Origin: an uncultured Bacteroidota bacterium
GTDB taxonomy: Bacteria > Bacteroidota > Bacteroidia > Bacteroidales > VadinHA17
Reading direction: 5' to 3'
Assembly: GCA_903844815.1 (NCBI GenBank)
Contig: CAIMVD010000205.1
Location: 62,001-126,000, forward strand
DNA: 64,000 nt
Below are positions 17,950 through 27,390 of the stretch, one piece after another (within the stretch, counting starts at the first letter, position 1; every line of letters starts with the position of its first letter). The translations under genes were made by a program, and so were the position numbers. The notes beneath the pieces are model-generated. The model saw only the letters and a list, made by a program, of their open reading frames with translations. It ran no database searches and was not told where the DNA came from.

Positions 17950-19413
17950 AGTCAGTGTAAACATGTTGTTATTGTTGTTCATAATTGCTTTTGCCGGAAC
18001 ATAACTGTCGTCAAGAGGATATAAAAGAGATGATTGCGAATACTTGAAATTGGTAAAGGCAAAATCGATCGAAATATTCTGTTCTCTATACCCTATTCCA
18101 AATGACAGGGAACGGTAGTCCAGATTCTCATTGTCGTCACCTGGCTTAAATGCTTTTCCATAATAGCCATATCCCGACCTTAAATAGAGCTTATTCAGTC
18201 GAAGTTCGCCACCGAAGCGCAGATTATTTGCAGCCTGAAGGCCATCCCGTATCTGTCTGTTCTTATCTGAATAATCATAGTCGTCGCCAGTTTCGGAAAA
18301 CTTGGCAGAACTGTAATCAACAAACTCGTAATCAACGCTCAGAAGGGCTATCTTTTGAACCTGGACAGCAATCCCGGTGAGAAGTCTGAAAGGAGTAGCA
18401 AGTGCATAATTGTATCTAAGCGGATCATTTGAATATTCATACTTTGCCCCGTCAGTAAAGGCGGAAGTAATGTTATCATAGTAATATTCATTTATACGGT
18501 ACCAGACAGGTGTATGAACCGCAATTCCAATCCTCAGAAATTCAACAGGTTTTATTATTGCCCCGGCTTTAAAGGAAAAGCCGGTTCCTGAATTTTCCAG
18601 ATAGTCGGTATAATTGAAACTTTTGAATTGAGAAGGAAGATCTATATCAGTCGATTCGAGATGCTCTGTATGTGCTGTATACTTAATTGTGTTAATCCCA
18701 AAGGTGGCGCCGAAGAAAATTTTGTTCGCATAGTTCCCTCCAACAGATATAGCATGCTCTCCGGTATATCCTTCATAAGATCCTAATTTTCTTATCTTTT
18801 GTCCATAAACTGAACCGGGGTTGTCACCGTAGTTAGAAAAGACAGTTCCAAAAGAGCGGCCCCCGGAACCGGTAATAGTATCGATAATCCAGGCATCGTA
18901 GCCAATTCCTTCTGCTCCTCCTAGATCTTTATAAAATGTTCCCTCACCCAATTGCGCCCAATAATCAGCCATTGAACTGGTATTGCTTATACCCTGAATT
19001 ATCGGGTTGTGGTGAAAATTATTTGTCTTATTGAAAGAGTATCCGAAATTCAGGCTGACAAGTCCTGACTCTGGTCCGTTTGAAATCAGGTTTGTAACGA
19101 ATCCTCCCTGATTCAGATTGAAATTATATATGTAATCGGAAGAATACCCGTTAAACTGCGCTGAAGTTTTATTATAAGCCATCTGCGGTGAAATGCTAAG
19201 TTCGGAAGATCTGAAGACGCCGATACCTGCAGGATTCTGACTAAAAGTTGACATGTCACCTCCAAGTGCAGTAAAAGCACCACCCATTGATAAAAATCTG
19301 GCTGTACCTCCGTAAAAAATCTGGGAATAACGCAGGGCATCATCAACGTTTTGGGCAAATATGCCTGAGAAAAACAACAATCCTGCCACTATTAACAAAG
19401 CTATTCTTTTCAT
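17932..19413 (-). CDS. FadL/OmpP1-like outer-membrane beta-barrel protein
   Basis: An exported 493-residue protein with a signal peptide (1-20, ending GIFAQ) and a beta-barrel pattern throughout, ending in an aromatic-rich strand (FTLTLGYKL) typical of outer-membrane insertion. The N-terminal segment GGTARFLSMGGAFTALGGD followed by FSQNPAGIGVFR is the signature of the OmpP1/FadL/TodX family, which forms channels for hydrophobic molecules; the conserved NPAG motif is the start of the family's hatch region. It is probably monocistronic, lying upstream-to-downstream after the two Tyr-rich secreted protein genes. Cargo cannot be predicted. Confidence 0.85.
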   Translation of the reverse strand: MKRIALLIVAGLLFFSGIFAQNVDDALRYSQIFYGGTARFLSMGGAFTALGGDMSTFSQNPAGIGVFRSSELSISPQMAYNKTSAQFNGYSSDYIYNFNLNQGGFVTNLISNGPESGLVSLNFGYSFNKTNNFHHNPIIQGISNTSSMADYWAQLGEGTFYKDLGGAEGIGYDAWIIDTITGSGGRSFGTVFSNYGDNPGSVYGQKIRKLGSYEGYTGEHAISVGGNYANKIFFGATFGINTIKYTAHTEHLESTDIDLPSQFKSFNYTDYLENSGTGFSFKAGAIIKPVEFLRIGIAVHTPVWYRINEYYYDNITSAFTDGAKYEYSNDPLRYNYALATPFRLLTGIAVQVQKIALLSVDYEFVDYSSAKFSETGDDYDYSDKNRQIRDGLQAANNLRFGGELRLNKLYLRSGYGYYGKAFKPGDDNENLDYRSLSFGIGYREQNISIDFAFTNFKYSQSSLLYPLDDSYVPAKAIMNNNNNMFTLTLGYKL

Positions 19414-19499
19414 TGTTTCATTTTTTAAGTATATCTATCCCTGCACTCCTTTATCAGGAATGGAATATTTTGAAAGAAATTCAATACCTGTTTAAACTA

Positions 19500-20945
19500 T
19501 CAGCGACGTCCTGAAGAAGATGAGCCTGAGGAAGTCGAGCCTGAGGAAGATCCACCGGATGAGCCTGAAGAGTATGAACCACCGGAAGATGAACCAGAAG
19601 ATCCGCTGCTATATGAAGATGAGGAACGTCCTCCTGAATAGGAAGAGCCGTTACTATTTGAAGAGCCTGATGAGACCCCCGAACTGCTTTCAGCACTTCT
19701 CCTTGATGGAACTGAGTATGAACCGGAACTTCCTGATGGGGAAATAACCCTGCGCTCAACGCTGCTGCCCTGAGAATTACTTCTGAAGTTATTCTGATTC
19801 TGATAAGTATTCTGATTTGACGGAGTTCTTGCCGATGATGGATTCGTATAGGTACGGCTGCTGCCAGCATCTGACCTGCTACGGCTGACATCGGTACTTA
19901 CACCTTCCGAAATTCTGCTGTTGTTATATGAAGGCCTGGTGCTCATCCTTGGATTGCTGTAGCTTGGAGTATATGTCCTGTTCGAATTGTCATAATCAGG
20001 TCTGGCACTTGCTGCCCTTCTCGTGGTTGTCGAACCTTCTTGTGAAACCTGACTGCTGACCTGATCCTGTGCCTGGCTTCTTGCCGCAGGTGTACCAACC
20101 TGCCTGCTGCCGGCGAGGGCGGATGACTGTCGTCTGGAATCGGTTCCGATTGATTGCCCTGATACCACTCCCGAGGATGCTCTTCTGCTACCGGTAGCGC
20201 TTCCTTCAGCAGAAAAGTCTTGTGTTCTGCCGGAAGAACCTGTCCCTGAGCTACCATTCCATTTTGATGATAGTGTACTTGGCCTTTCTCTTCTTCCATA
20301 AGCTACCGAAGAACCTTCGGAAACATTTTGATATCCGCTATAATACGGAGCATAAAAACCTCCATAGTAAGAGGGGAACATACGTCCAAAACCCATATAC
20401 ATTCCGCCATAGAAACCACCATAATAGCTTCCGTAACCTCCATAATATGAATTATACCCGCCGTAATAGTCACCGTAGTAAGGATTCCAGGAATACGGAT
20501 CATAATAACTGTAAGGATATCCTCCATATCCCCCATATCCTCCAAAACCGAAAGAGGACCCATAGCTGAAATAAGTCGGATCTCTCCAGTATGGCTCAAA
20601 ATAATTTCCATGGAACCTTCTGAGACGATCGGTGTAGGAATAGTCATCGTAATATTCGTACGGGCTCCCGCTGTTATAGTTATCTGCTGTCTGATTATCA
20701 ATATCTACAGCGTCGGAGTACTGGTCGGCAAACAGAGTGTCGGTAGCATATTTATTGTCATAATATTCATCCGGCTTCTGGTTCGCTCCCCTTGCCTGGT
20801 CTTTCGACTGTGCCTTCGTACTGACGACAGCTTTGTCGGAAGAGGTATAATAAAGGTCATCATACTCGGCTCCGGTATAAAGTGTTGAGGTACAGGAACC
20901 AAGTGTCAGAATAATAAGAACCGATGTGCAGAGTAATGTTTTCAT
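19500..20945 (-). CDS. Lipoprotein with Tyr/Gly-rich centre and Ser/Arg-rich tail, unknown function
   Basis: Not assigned to a known function. Lipoprotein signal with LGSCTS (lipid-modified Cys18). The order of parts is: an acidic, Tyr-containing N-region (20-105) with the motif RLRRFHGNYFEPYWRDP; a strongly Gly/Tyr-rich region (about 125-205, repeated GGY and YYGG); and a long disordered Ser/Arg/Asn-rich tail (about 215-481) ending SSGRR. Low complexity suggests a flexible, surface or periplasmic structural protein. It shares domain order, the R-[IL]-[KR]-R-F-H motif and the GRR C-terminus with its neighbour 141 bases upstream (21087-22331), so the two are likely diverged duplicates. Several overlapping open frames here are composition artefacts. 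Confidence 0.75.
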   Translation of the reverse strand: MKTLLCTSVLIILTLGSCTSTLYTGAEYDDLYYTSSDKAVVSTKAQSKDQARGANQKPDEYYDNKYATDTLFADQYSDAVDIDNQTADNYNSGSPYEYYDDYSYTDRLRRFHGNYFEPYWRDPTYFSYGSSFGFGGYGGYGGYPYSYYDPYSWNPYYGDYYGGYNSYYGGYGSYYGGFYGGMYMGFGRMFPSYYGGFYAPYYSGYQNVSEGSSVAYGRRERPSTLSSKWNGSSGTGSSGRTQDFSAEGSATGSRRASSGVVSGQSIGTDSRRQSSALAGSRQVGTPAARSQAQDQVSSQVSQEGSTTTRRAASARPDYDNSNRTYTPSYSNPRMSTRPSYNNSRISEGVSTDVSRSRSDAGSSRTYTNPSSARTPSNQNTYQNQNNFRSNSQGSSVERRVISPSGSSGSYSVPSRRSAESSSGVSSGSSNSNGSSYSGGRSSSSYSSGSSGSSSGGSYSSGSSGGSSSGSTSSGSSSSGRR

Positions 20946-21086
20946 TTTAGGATCTCCCTTTTATTTACAAATAGAGGTGCAAATATTATACCAAAGAAAC
21001 AATTTTTTTAACAAACTTGATCAGATACTTAAAATTTAGTCTCTTAAAGCTTAAAAAATAACAGGACTCTGTGAAAAGCCCACTAC

Positions 21087-22331
21087 TTACCTTCGTCCTT
21101 CGCGTTTTTCGCTTGATGAGGAGGTATTTTTTGATGATTCCTTACGTACAGCTGATGGCGAAGAACTTCTCCTTTGTGCCTGCGGTGCAGCCTGTCTTAC
21201 TGATGAAGAGCTTCTTTCAGTGCTTCTTCTAATTTCAGGAGCAGCTGATCGGGCTGAATTGCCGGAAGGAATCCTGTTTGACGATGCCTTGTCCGATTCT
21301 GCCATTCGGTTTACTGATTGACGGGAGGAAACACCTGGTTCTGAAATTCTATTTGTTGTCCGCGAGTCCGGTTGCCGTGGCTCGGCACTTCTTGCTGGTT
21401 CACGGTTAACTGAAGCAGGCTGTGCTGACCTTCGGCCCATGTCACCAGCGCCACTAACTGATCTGTCAGAATTCCTGTTTAAGTCACCGCCCGGGATAGT
21501 CTGCCTTTCAGAGCTTCTGTTAATATCCCCTGACTGATTCTGGCGTCTGCCATTAACTGCAGAGGTTTCGTTTCTGCTTGCTGACTCTCTGCCGGTATTT
21601 AATGATCGTTCATCCGGCCTACGGTCTGCCTGGTTGTTCCTGCTCATACTTACAGAAGACTCCCTGCGCGATAAATTATCGCGATTATTATTATCACTGT
21701 TGTCATATCGTCTGCCTTCCCTGTTATCCACCGGGTTATTCTGTGAAGAATTCCCGTAATACTTATGAGAATTGTAGTAAGATCTGTATGAAGGCCTGTA
21801 ATCATTGAAGCTATAATAATTATTGTATCTGTTATAATTATTATGCCATGAGTAATTATTTCCTGTCCGGAAATTCCCGATCCTAATATTAAAATTGATG
21901 TTTATGCTAATCGGAGAATACCAGTTATTATAATAATAAGGTTCATAATCACCATAATAGTAGTTCCCGGCAAAGGGTTCATTCCATCTGTTGCCAAATC
22001 CAAAACTAAAGCCGCGACCGGAGAAAGGACGTGACCAGGCATACCCGTAAAAAGGTGCGTTAGCTTCATAGATACTTATTCCCCAGGAAAATGGCTGATA
22101 ATTATACCAGTAAACATCAGTAAAAACGGGGGCATAATAATCGAAGGCTGCATACGAATGGTGAAACCTTTTTATGCGTGAGGCATAATAGTAATCATTT
22201 TCAGGATAATAGTTATTAATAACTACCCCCGCGTTATCATCCCTGAATTCACGGCTGTCATCAAACTGCGCATTTAAGATTGCAGGTGATAATAAAAGGG
22301 CTGATAATAATATGTTGTATTTTGTTTTCAT
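21087..22331 (-). CDS. Secreted Tyr/Asn-rich protein with Ser/Arg-rich tail, unknown function
   Basis: Not assigned. Signal peptide (1-21, ending ILNAQ) without lipobox, so unlike its neighbour it is released into the periplasm or beyond. Residues 25-195 are Tyr/Asn-rich and contain ASRIKRFHHSYAAFDYYAP, matching the R-[IL]-[KR]-R-F-H motif of 19500-20945. Residues about 200-414 are rich in Ser, Arg, Asn and Glu, probably disordered and highly basic, and end EKREGRR. The similar architecture and shared last three residues suggest paralogy. An RNA-, polysaccharide- or envelope-binding role could be imagined from the charge, but nothing in the sequence proves it. Confidence 0.75.
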   Translation of the reverse strand: MKTKYNILLSALLLSPAILNAQFDDSREFRDDNAGVVINNYYPENDYYYASRIKRFHHSYAAFDYYAPVFTDVYWYNYQPFSWGISIYEANAPFYGYAWSRPFSGRGFSFGFGNRWNEPFAGNYYYGDYEPYYYNNWYSPISININFNIRIGNFRTGNNYSWHNNYNRYNNYYSFNDYRPSYRSYYNSHKYYGNSSQNNPVDNREGRRYDNSDNNNRDNLSRRESSVSMSRNNQADRRPDERSLNTGRESASRNETSAVNGRRQNQSGDINRSSERQTIPGGDLNRNSDRSVSGAGDMGRRSAQPASVNREPARSAEPRQPDSRTTNRISEPGVSSRQSVNRMAESDKASSNRIPSGNSARSAAPEIRRSTERSSSSVRQAAPQAQRRSSSPSAVRKESSKNTSSSSEKREGRR

Positions 22332-22375
22332 GGTACCCTCCGTTTCTTTTTTTAATATTAAGTGAAGTTTTTACT

Positions 22376-22383
22376 TATTTTTG
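22376..22383 (+). promoter_or_regulatory. Putative -7 element for proS
   Basis: TATTTTTG matches TAnnTTTG exactly, 47 bases before the proS ATG in the gap to the divergent secreted-protein gene. No TTTG sits 19-21 bases upstream. Confidence 0.4.
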
Positions 22384-22430
22384 TGCCCAATATGTTCTGA
22401 TATTATTTAAAACAAATTTCATACCAAAAA

Positions 22431-23906
22431 ATGGCGAAGTTTCTTACTAACAGGGAAGAGAATTACTCACAATGGTACAACGATCTGGTTATCAAGGCAG
22501 ATCTTGCCGAAAGTTCGGCTGTAAGAGGATGTATGATTATTAAACCTTACGGATATGCCATCTGGGAAAAGATTCAGGCAGAACTCGACAGGTTATTCAA
22601 AGCCACCGGTCATGTTAACGCATATTTCCCTTTGTTCATCCCAAAGTCCTTTTTAAGCAAGGAGGCAGCACATGTTGAAGGATTTGCAAAAGAGTGTGCC
22701 GTTGTTACACACTATCGTCTAAAAAACGATGAGAACGGTAAAGGTATTATTGTTGATCCTACCGCAAAACTTGAAGAAGAACTTATAATCCGTCCTACTT
22801 CTGAAACTATAATATGGCATTCATACAAAAACTGGATTCAATCATACAGGGACCTGACCATATTAATAAATCAGTGGGCCAATGTTGTAAGATGGGAAAT
22901 GAGGACCCGTCTTTTTCTCAGAACAACGGAATTCCTCTGGCAGGAAGGCCATACTGCTCATGCCACACGGGAAGAGGCTGTTGAGGAAGCCGAAAAGATG
23001 ATAAATGTATACGCCGGTTTTGCTGAAAACTCAATGGCACTTCCGGTTATAAAAGGATCTAAAAGTGAAAGCGAGCGCTTTGCGGGTGCAATCGATACAT
23101 TTGCAATAGAGGCTTTGATGCAGGACGGGAAAGCTCTTCAGGCCGGGACCAGCCATTTTCTGGGACAGAATTTCGCCAAGGCTTTTGATGTCCAGTTTAC
23201 CGATAAGACCGGGAAACTCGATTATGTATGGGCAACTTCATGGGGAGTTTCGACCAGACTAATGGGAGCATTGATTATGGCTCATTCCGACAATAACGGG
23301 TTGGTGCTTCCTCCAAAACTTGCTCCAATTCAGGTTGTTATTATTCCTATTTACAGGAATGTCGATCAGCTTGCAGGTATGTCAGGTAAGGTAATGAAAA
23401 TCAAGTCAGATCTCGAGGCTGTTGGAATATCGGTAAAATACGATGACAGGGACAACAACAAACCTGGTTTTAAATTTGCGGATTATGAGCTTAAGGGAGT
23501 TCCTGTTAGGCTTGCAATTGGCCCACGCGATCTTGAGAACAATACAATTGAAATTGCCCGTCGCGATACCCTTACCAAGGAAACTATCCCGACAGATAAT
23601 CTCACAGCACATATTCAGGCTCTTCTCATCGATATCCAGGAGAATATCTATAAAAAAGCCCATGACTTCAGGAAGGAAAACACATTTTATGTTAATAAAT
23701 GGGATGAATTTCTCCGGATTCTCGACGATAAGGGAGGATTTATAATGGCACATTGGGACGGAACAGCTGAAACTGAAGAGAAGATTAAAGAGGAAACCAA
23801 AGCTACAATAAGGTGCATTCCTTTCGACAGCCCCGATGAAGATGGTGTTTGCGTTTACTCGGGAAAACCTTCAAAAAGAAGAGTTCTGTTTGCCAGATCA
23901 TATTAA
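22431..23906 (+). CDS. proS: Prolyl-tRNA synthetase, archaeal/eukaryotic-like short type
   Basis: Charges tRNA-Pro in the cytoplasm. The 491-residue length and lack of the INS editing insertion identify the archaeal/eukaryotic-type enzyme found in many Bacteroidota. Class II motifs are visible: [20 protein letters not shown], the motif 2 region [26 protein letters not shown], and the motif 3 [12 protein letters not shown]. The anticodon-binding domain begins near APIQVVIIP, and the C-terminal domain specific to this type ends the protein ([19 protein letters not shown]). A start at 22431 fits the conserved beginning. Downstream by 50 bases is an unknown gene on the same strand. Confidence 0.95.
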   Translation: MAKFLTNREENYSQWYNDLVIKADLAESSAVRGCMIIKPYGYAIWEKIQAELDRLFKATGHVNAYFPLFIPKSFLSKEAAHVEGFAKECAVVTHYRLKNDENGKGIIVDPTAKLEEELIIRPTSETIIWHSYKNWIQSYRDLTILINQWANVVRWEMRTRLFLRTTEFLWQEGHTAHATREEAVEEAEKMINVYAGFAENSMALPVIKGSKSESERFAGAIDTFAIEALMQDGKALQAGTSHFLGQNFAKAFDVQFTDKTGKLDYVWATSWGVSTRLMGALIMAHSDNNGLVLPPKLAPIQVVIIPIYRNVDQLAGMSGKVMKIKSDLEAVGISVKYDDRDNNKPGFKFADYELKGVPVRLAIGPRDLENNTIEIARRDTLTKETIPTDNLTAHIQALLIDIQENIYKKAHDFRKENTFYVNKWDEFLRILDDKGGFIMAHWDGTAETEEKIKEETKATIRCIPFDSPDEDGVCVYSGKPSKRRVLFARSY

Positions 23907-23956
23907 TATTTATTACATTGGTTGCCTGAAGATCTTCACCAAAACATCGAGTTGCA

Positions 23957-24667
23957 ATGTCAGAAAACGAAGAAAAAAAACAGGCGATAATTTTTACTCT
24001 CAAAGAAAAATCACTTCTGAAGCAGAGAGTTTATGACAATACCTTCGAGTCGTTCGGTGTACTTAAGGACGTACTTAGGGTGATGGCTAAAGATGTTAAT
24101 ACAAGCCTTGCCGGGACCGATTCAAGGATAAGGATGGAATACTCTGACAGAAGCAATTTTGATGCACAGATCAGGGTTGCAGGCGATGTTTTATTATTCA
24201 GTATGCACTCAAACATCTTTCAGTTCGACAGGGATCACCCTGCCTGGAAGACATCCTATATCCAAAAAAACAAATACAACGCCTATTCAGGTATAATAAA
24301 CATATACAACTTTCTTGCTGATTCCTTCAGGTATTCAAGGCTTGATGACCTGGGATATCTGATTGCCAGAATTTTCATTAACCATGAAAAACAGTATTTT
24401 GTTGAAGGAAAGAGGCAGATGGGAATGTTATTCACAAACTACGGAAGTGAAGAGATTACAAGGCAGTCACTTCAGGTAATTATATCTACGGCTATTCAGT
24501 ATTCTCTTGAATTTGATCTTCTTGTTCCTCCTTACGATACTGTAAAGATCGCCACAGTAGGACAGGCTGAAGCTAAAATCCAGCATTCCAGGGTAATAAC
24601 CGGGAAAAGATTGGGATTCCAGTTCAATTCCGATGACGTTCTGATGAATAACCCCGACAATACCTGA
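23957..24667 (+). CDS. Conserved hypothetical protein
   Basis: Not recognised. 236 residues, no signal peptide or membrane segment, mixed alpha/beta composition, therefore probably cytoplasmic. Distinct stretches such as DAQIRVAGDVLLFSMHSNIF, YLIARIFINHEKQYFVEGKRQMG and LEFDLLVPPYDTVKIATVGQ look conserved but carry no catalytic motif known to me. The stop codon shares its last base with the start of the Omp85-like gene (TGATG), so the two are translationally coupled and may act together. It follows proS by 50 bases. Confidence 0.7.
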   Translation: MSENEEKKQAIIFTLKEKSLLKQRVYDNTFESFGVLKDVLRVMAKDVNTSLAGTDSRIRMEYSDRSNFDAQIRVAGDVLLFSMHSNIFQFDRDHPAWKTSYIQKNKYNAYSGIINIYNFLADSFRYSRLDDLGYLIARIFINHEKQYFVEGKRQMGMLFTNYGSEEITRQSLQVIISTAIQYSLEFDLLVPPYDTVKIATVGQAEAKIQHSRVITGKRLGFQFNSDDVLMNNPDNT

Positions 24668-26616
24668 TGCACTTCAAATGCGGGAAATACAGAAGTTCCT
24701 GTAGGGCTTTTTCAATGATAGCCTTTCTTTTCCATTGCATAAGTTTGTTTTCACAGATTCAGTTGGAAAATGATACAATACTGCCCGCATATGCGGGAGG
24801 AATTGTAAAAACTACCGATAACTACAGGAATTTGCCGTCAGACTCGAGGCACCGCAAGAGACCATCAGCTATCGCTTCAGCAAACGACACCATAAGGACT
24901 TCCCATGTATATTTTGATTCTCTGAAATCTAAGGCCTCCAAAAACCGGCTGATGAAAAAGCTGTATGATTTCGTAATTGTCCCGCCACGGAATGTCAGTG
25001 AAACAGGTTTCAGCGGCAAAAGCGAAGCCGGATTCTTAAATTATTCCGGTTTAAAAATCAGAAAAATTGAGATCCGCAGACTTAATGTTTTCGGGAGCAA
25101 TTTAAATAACCCGGTTGATTTAAAAGAGAGTGGCATAGATAAGATCCTTAATAAATCGCATGTCAACACAAATGAAAAAATAATCAAAAAAAATCTTCTC
25201 TTCATTACAGGCGATACAATTTCTCCTATAACCCTTAGTGAAAACGAGAGGCTGCTTCGCCAGCTTCCTTTTATTGATGATGCCAGGATTATTGTAATTC
25301 CTGTCTCCGATAATGAAGCTGACATAACCATTCTTACAAAGGATCTTTACTCATTAGGCACAACTCTGGACTACGGTGGGCTGAAAAAAGGAGAAGCCTC
25401 TGTTTTTGAAAAGAACATTCTGGGCACCGGCCATGAATTGGGAATTAATATCCCCTACGATTCCTCGCTTCCCGATTCTCCCGGTTTTGGAATTTACTAC
25501 AAAGTTGACAATATCGGAAAATCGTTTATCAACATGAACGGTTACTACCAAATAGGATGTTATCAGGACACTTATGGATTCAGTATTATACGTAAGCTTG
25601 TCAGCACCGAAACAAAATATGCAGGCGGAATATCCGTTCAGCAAATGTCCACCATGGAAGATCTTGACACTCTGACAGTTCCTCAATCACTTAAGTACAA
25701 TTTACAGGATTACTGGCTTCAGCGGTCATTTCTGATTAACAGGGAAAATGCATCAAGGATAATACTTGGGGTAAGGTATAAGAACAATGGAGTATATGAT
25801 CGTCCGTATATTCTTCCGGATTCATATTATAACCTTCAAAATTACAGGCTTTACCTGGCTTCCGCAACCTTTTCGTTTCAGAAGTTCTACAAAACAAGGC
25901 TAATATACAGTTACGGCCGTACTGAAGATATTCCTTATGGCGGATTAATAAGCTTTACCGCCGGAAAGGAATTCAATGAGTTTAATAAATACAGGCAAAG
26001 GACTTACGTTAGCTCAGAACTTGCTCTTGGAGAATCAATAAAAACTTTTGGTTACCTTTACACTTCGCTTGGAATCTCTGCATTTGTCAGCGGTAGCCCG
26101 GCGCGACAGGGGCTTTTTACAGCAAAACTTAATTATTTCTCAAACCTGCTTCCTGTTGGAAGAAGTATGATACGAAATTTCATTTATTTCGACTATACCC
26201 GAGGATTCGACAGAAATACTGACGAAAGATTGAGGTATAATAAAGAAAATGGATTTTCAGGTTTTCGAAATGATTCAATCGTCGGAAATCAGCGATTAAA
26301 GGTAAGCCTTGAATCGGTTATGTTTATGCCTTCAAGCCTGTACGGCTTCAAATTTGCTGTATTCGGATTTGCTGATTTTGCCTTTCTTTCCGATATGATA
26401 AATCCTGAAGGAAGGATGAGTACTCTGTCAGGGGTTGGAGTAGGATTAAGAATCAGGAATGACAATCTGATTTTCAGTACTTTGCAGATACGACTAGGTT
26501 TCTTTCCCAACCCTCCTGAATATTCCAGGATAAATCATGTAATTATTTCAGGAGAACAACTACTTAAACCACCGGGATTCGACACCCCTCCTCCCGAAAT
26601 AATTCCATACAGGTAA
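24667..26616 (+). CDS. Outer-membrane Omp85-like protein with POTRA-type N-region
   Basis: A 649-residue exported protein. Residues about 125-235 look like a POTRA module of the BamA/TamA type (KIRKIEIRRLNVFG, then ENERLLRQLPFIDDARIIV, a standard pattern), and residues 240-649 have alternating beta-strand character with many aromatic residues, as in a 16-strand barrel. It lacks the full five-POTRA array of BamA, so it is an accessory member of the superfamily. Signal sequence: either the whole N-terminus from the ATG at 24667, or a shorter one from Met17 (24715, MIAFLFHCISLFSQ). The overlap with the preceding stop favours 24667. Probable role: insertion or export of an outer-membrane or surface component; substrate unknown. 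Confidence 0.75.
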   Translation: MHFKCGKYRSSCRAFSMIAFLFHCISLFSQIQLENDTILPAYAGGIVKTTDNYRNLPSDSRHRKRPSAIASANDTIRTSHVYFDSLKSKASKNRLMKKLYDFVIVPPRNVSETGFSGKSEAGFLNYSGLKIRKIEIRRLNVFGSNLNNPVDLKESGIDKILNKSHVNTNEKIIKKNLLFITGDTISPITLSENERLLRQLPFIDDARIIVIPVSDNEADITILTKDLYSLGTTLDYGGLKKGEASVFEKNILGTGHELGINIPYDSSLPDSPGFGIYYKVDNIGKSFINMNGYYQIGCYQDTYGFSIIRKLVSTETKYAGGISVQQMSTMEDLDTLTVPQSLKYNLQDYWLQRSFLINRENASRIILGVRYKNNGVYDRPYILPDSYYNLQNYRLYLASATFSFQKFYKTRLIYSYGRTEDIPYGGLISFTAGKEFNEFNKYRQRTYVSSELALGESIKTFGYLYTSLGISAFVSGSPARQGLFTAKLNYFSNLLPVGRSMIRNFIYFDYTRGFDRNTDERLRYNKENGFSGFRNDSIVGNQRLKVSLESVMFMPSSLYGFKFAVFGFADFAFLSDMINPEGRMSTLSGVGVGLRIRNDNLIFSTLQIRLGFFPNPPEYSRINHVIISGEQLLKPPGFDTPPPEIIPYR

Positions 26617-26681
26617 TGAACAAAACAATTGTTGGTTTGTAATATCATTAATCAATAGTAACTAAATTAACTTTAATTAAA

Positions 26682-27314
26682 ATGGCAGTATTAGTTGGAA
26701 AAAAAGCACCTGGTTTCACTGCAAACGCAGTAGTCAATGGTGGTGAAATTGTTGAAGGTTTCTCTCTTGAGCAGTACCTTGGTAAAAAATATGTTGTTTT
26801 TTTCTTCTACCCGGCAGATTTTACGTTTGTTTGCCCGACGGAACTTCTTGCTTTCCAGGATAAAATTCAGGAATTTAATAGCAGGAATGTCGAAGTTGTA
26901 GGCTGTTCTGTGGATTCCCATTTCTCACATTGGAAATGGCTCCAGACTGACAAGAACCAGGGTGGAATTAAAGGCGTGAAATATCCGCTGGTTGCTGACC
27001 TGTCTAAGACAATATCTGAAAATTATGATGTCCTTGCAGGAAATTATGATTATTCTGAATCAGGCGATGTAACATTCAAAGGCACACCAATGGCTTACAG
27101 AGGCCTTTTCCTGATTGATAAAAACGGAATTGTGCGTCATCAGACCGTAAACGACATGCCTCTTGGAAGAAGCGTATCCGAAACCCTACGCATGGTCGAT
27201 GCACTACAGTTCTTCGAGGAAAACGGCGAAGTTTGCCCTGCTGACTGGCACAAGGGTGAAGCCGGAATGAAAGCAACTCAGGAAGGTGTTTCAGAATACC
27301 TTTCAAATAAATAG
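26682..27314 (+). CDS. Typical 2-Cys peroxiredoxin (AhpC/Prx1 class)
   Basis: Thiol peroxidase reducing H2O2, organic peroxides and peroxynitrite. The peroxidatic Cys51 lies in YPADFTFVCPTE with the conserved Thr and Pro; the resolving Cys185 lies in NGEVCPADW, so the disulfide is intersubunit. The conserved Arg is in the YRGLFLIDKNGIVRH neighbourhood. Length 210 includes the long Prx1-type C-terminal tail. It stands alone, bounded by a strong terminator. The reductant (thioredoxin or AhpF) is not in the window. Confidence 0.93.
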   Translation: MAVLVGKKAPGFTANAVVNGGEIVEGFSLEQYLGKKYVVFFFYPADFTFVCPTELLAFQDKIQEFNSRNVEVVGCSVDSHFSHWKWLQTDKNQGGIKGVKYPLVADLSKTISENYDVLAGNYDYSESGDVTFKGTPMAYRGLFLIDKNGIVRHQTVNDMPLGRSVSETLRMVDALQFFEENGEVCPADWHKGEAGMKATQEGVSEYLSNK

Positions 27315-27333
27315 TTTTTTGCTGAATAATTGA

Positions 27334-27370
27334 AAAGGTATCCCATGAACGGATACCTTTTTTTATTTTT
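27334..27370 (+). terminator. Rho-independent terminator after peroxiredoxin
   Basis: A perfect 10-bp stem, AAAGGTATCC (27334-27343) with GGATACCTTT (27351-27360), a 7-base loop and a T-rich tail. It begins 20 bases after the stop codon. Confidence 0.9.
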
Positions 27371-27371
27371 G
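27364..27371 (+). promoter_or_regulatory. Putative -7 element for tilS, embedded in terminator tail
   Basis: TATTTTTG matches TAnnTTTG and lies 19 bases before the tilS ATG, inside the T-rich tail of the previous terminator. No -33 box at normal spacing. Confidence 0.4.
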
Positions 27372-27390
27372 CAGATCAAGCCTGTAATTT

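Noticed and set aside
19481-20299. Overlapping His/Gln- and Arg-rich open frames opposite or within the Ser-rich secreted protein gene
   Set aside because: They are alternate-frame shadows of low-complexity coding sequence and lack signal peptides or family motifs.
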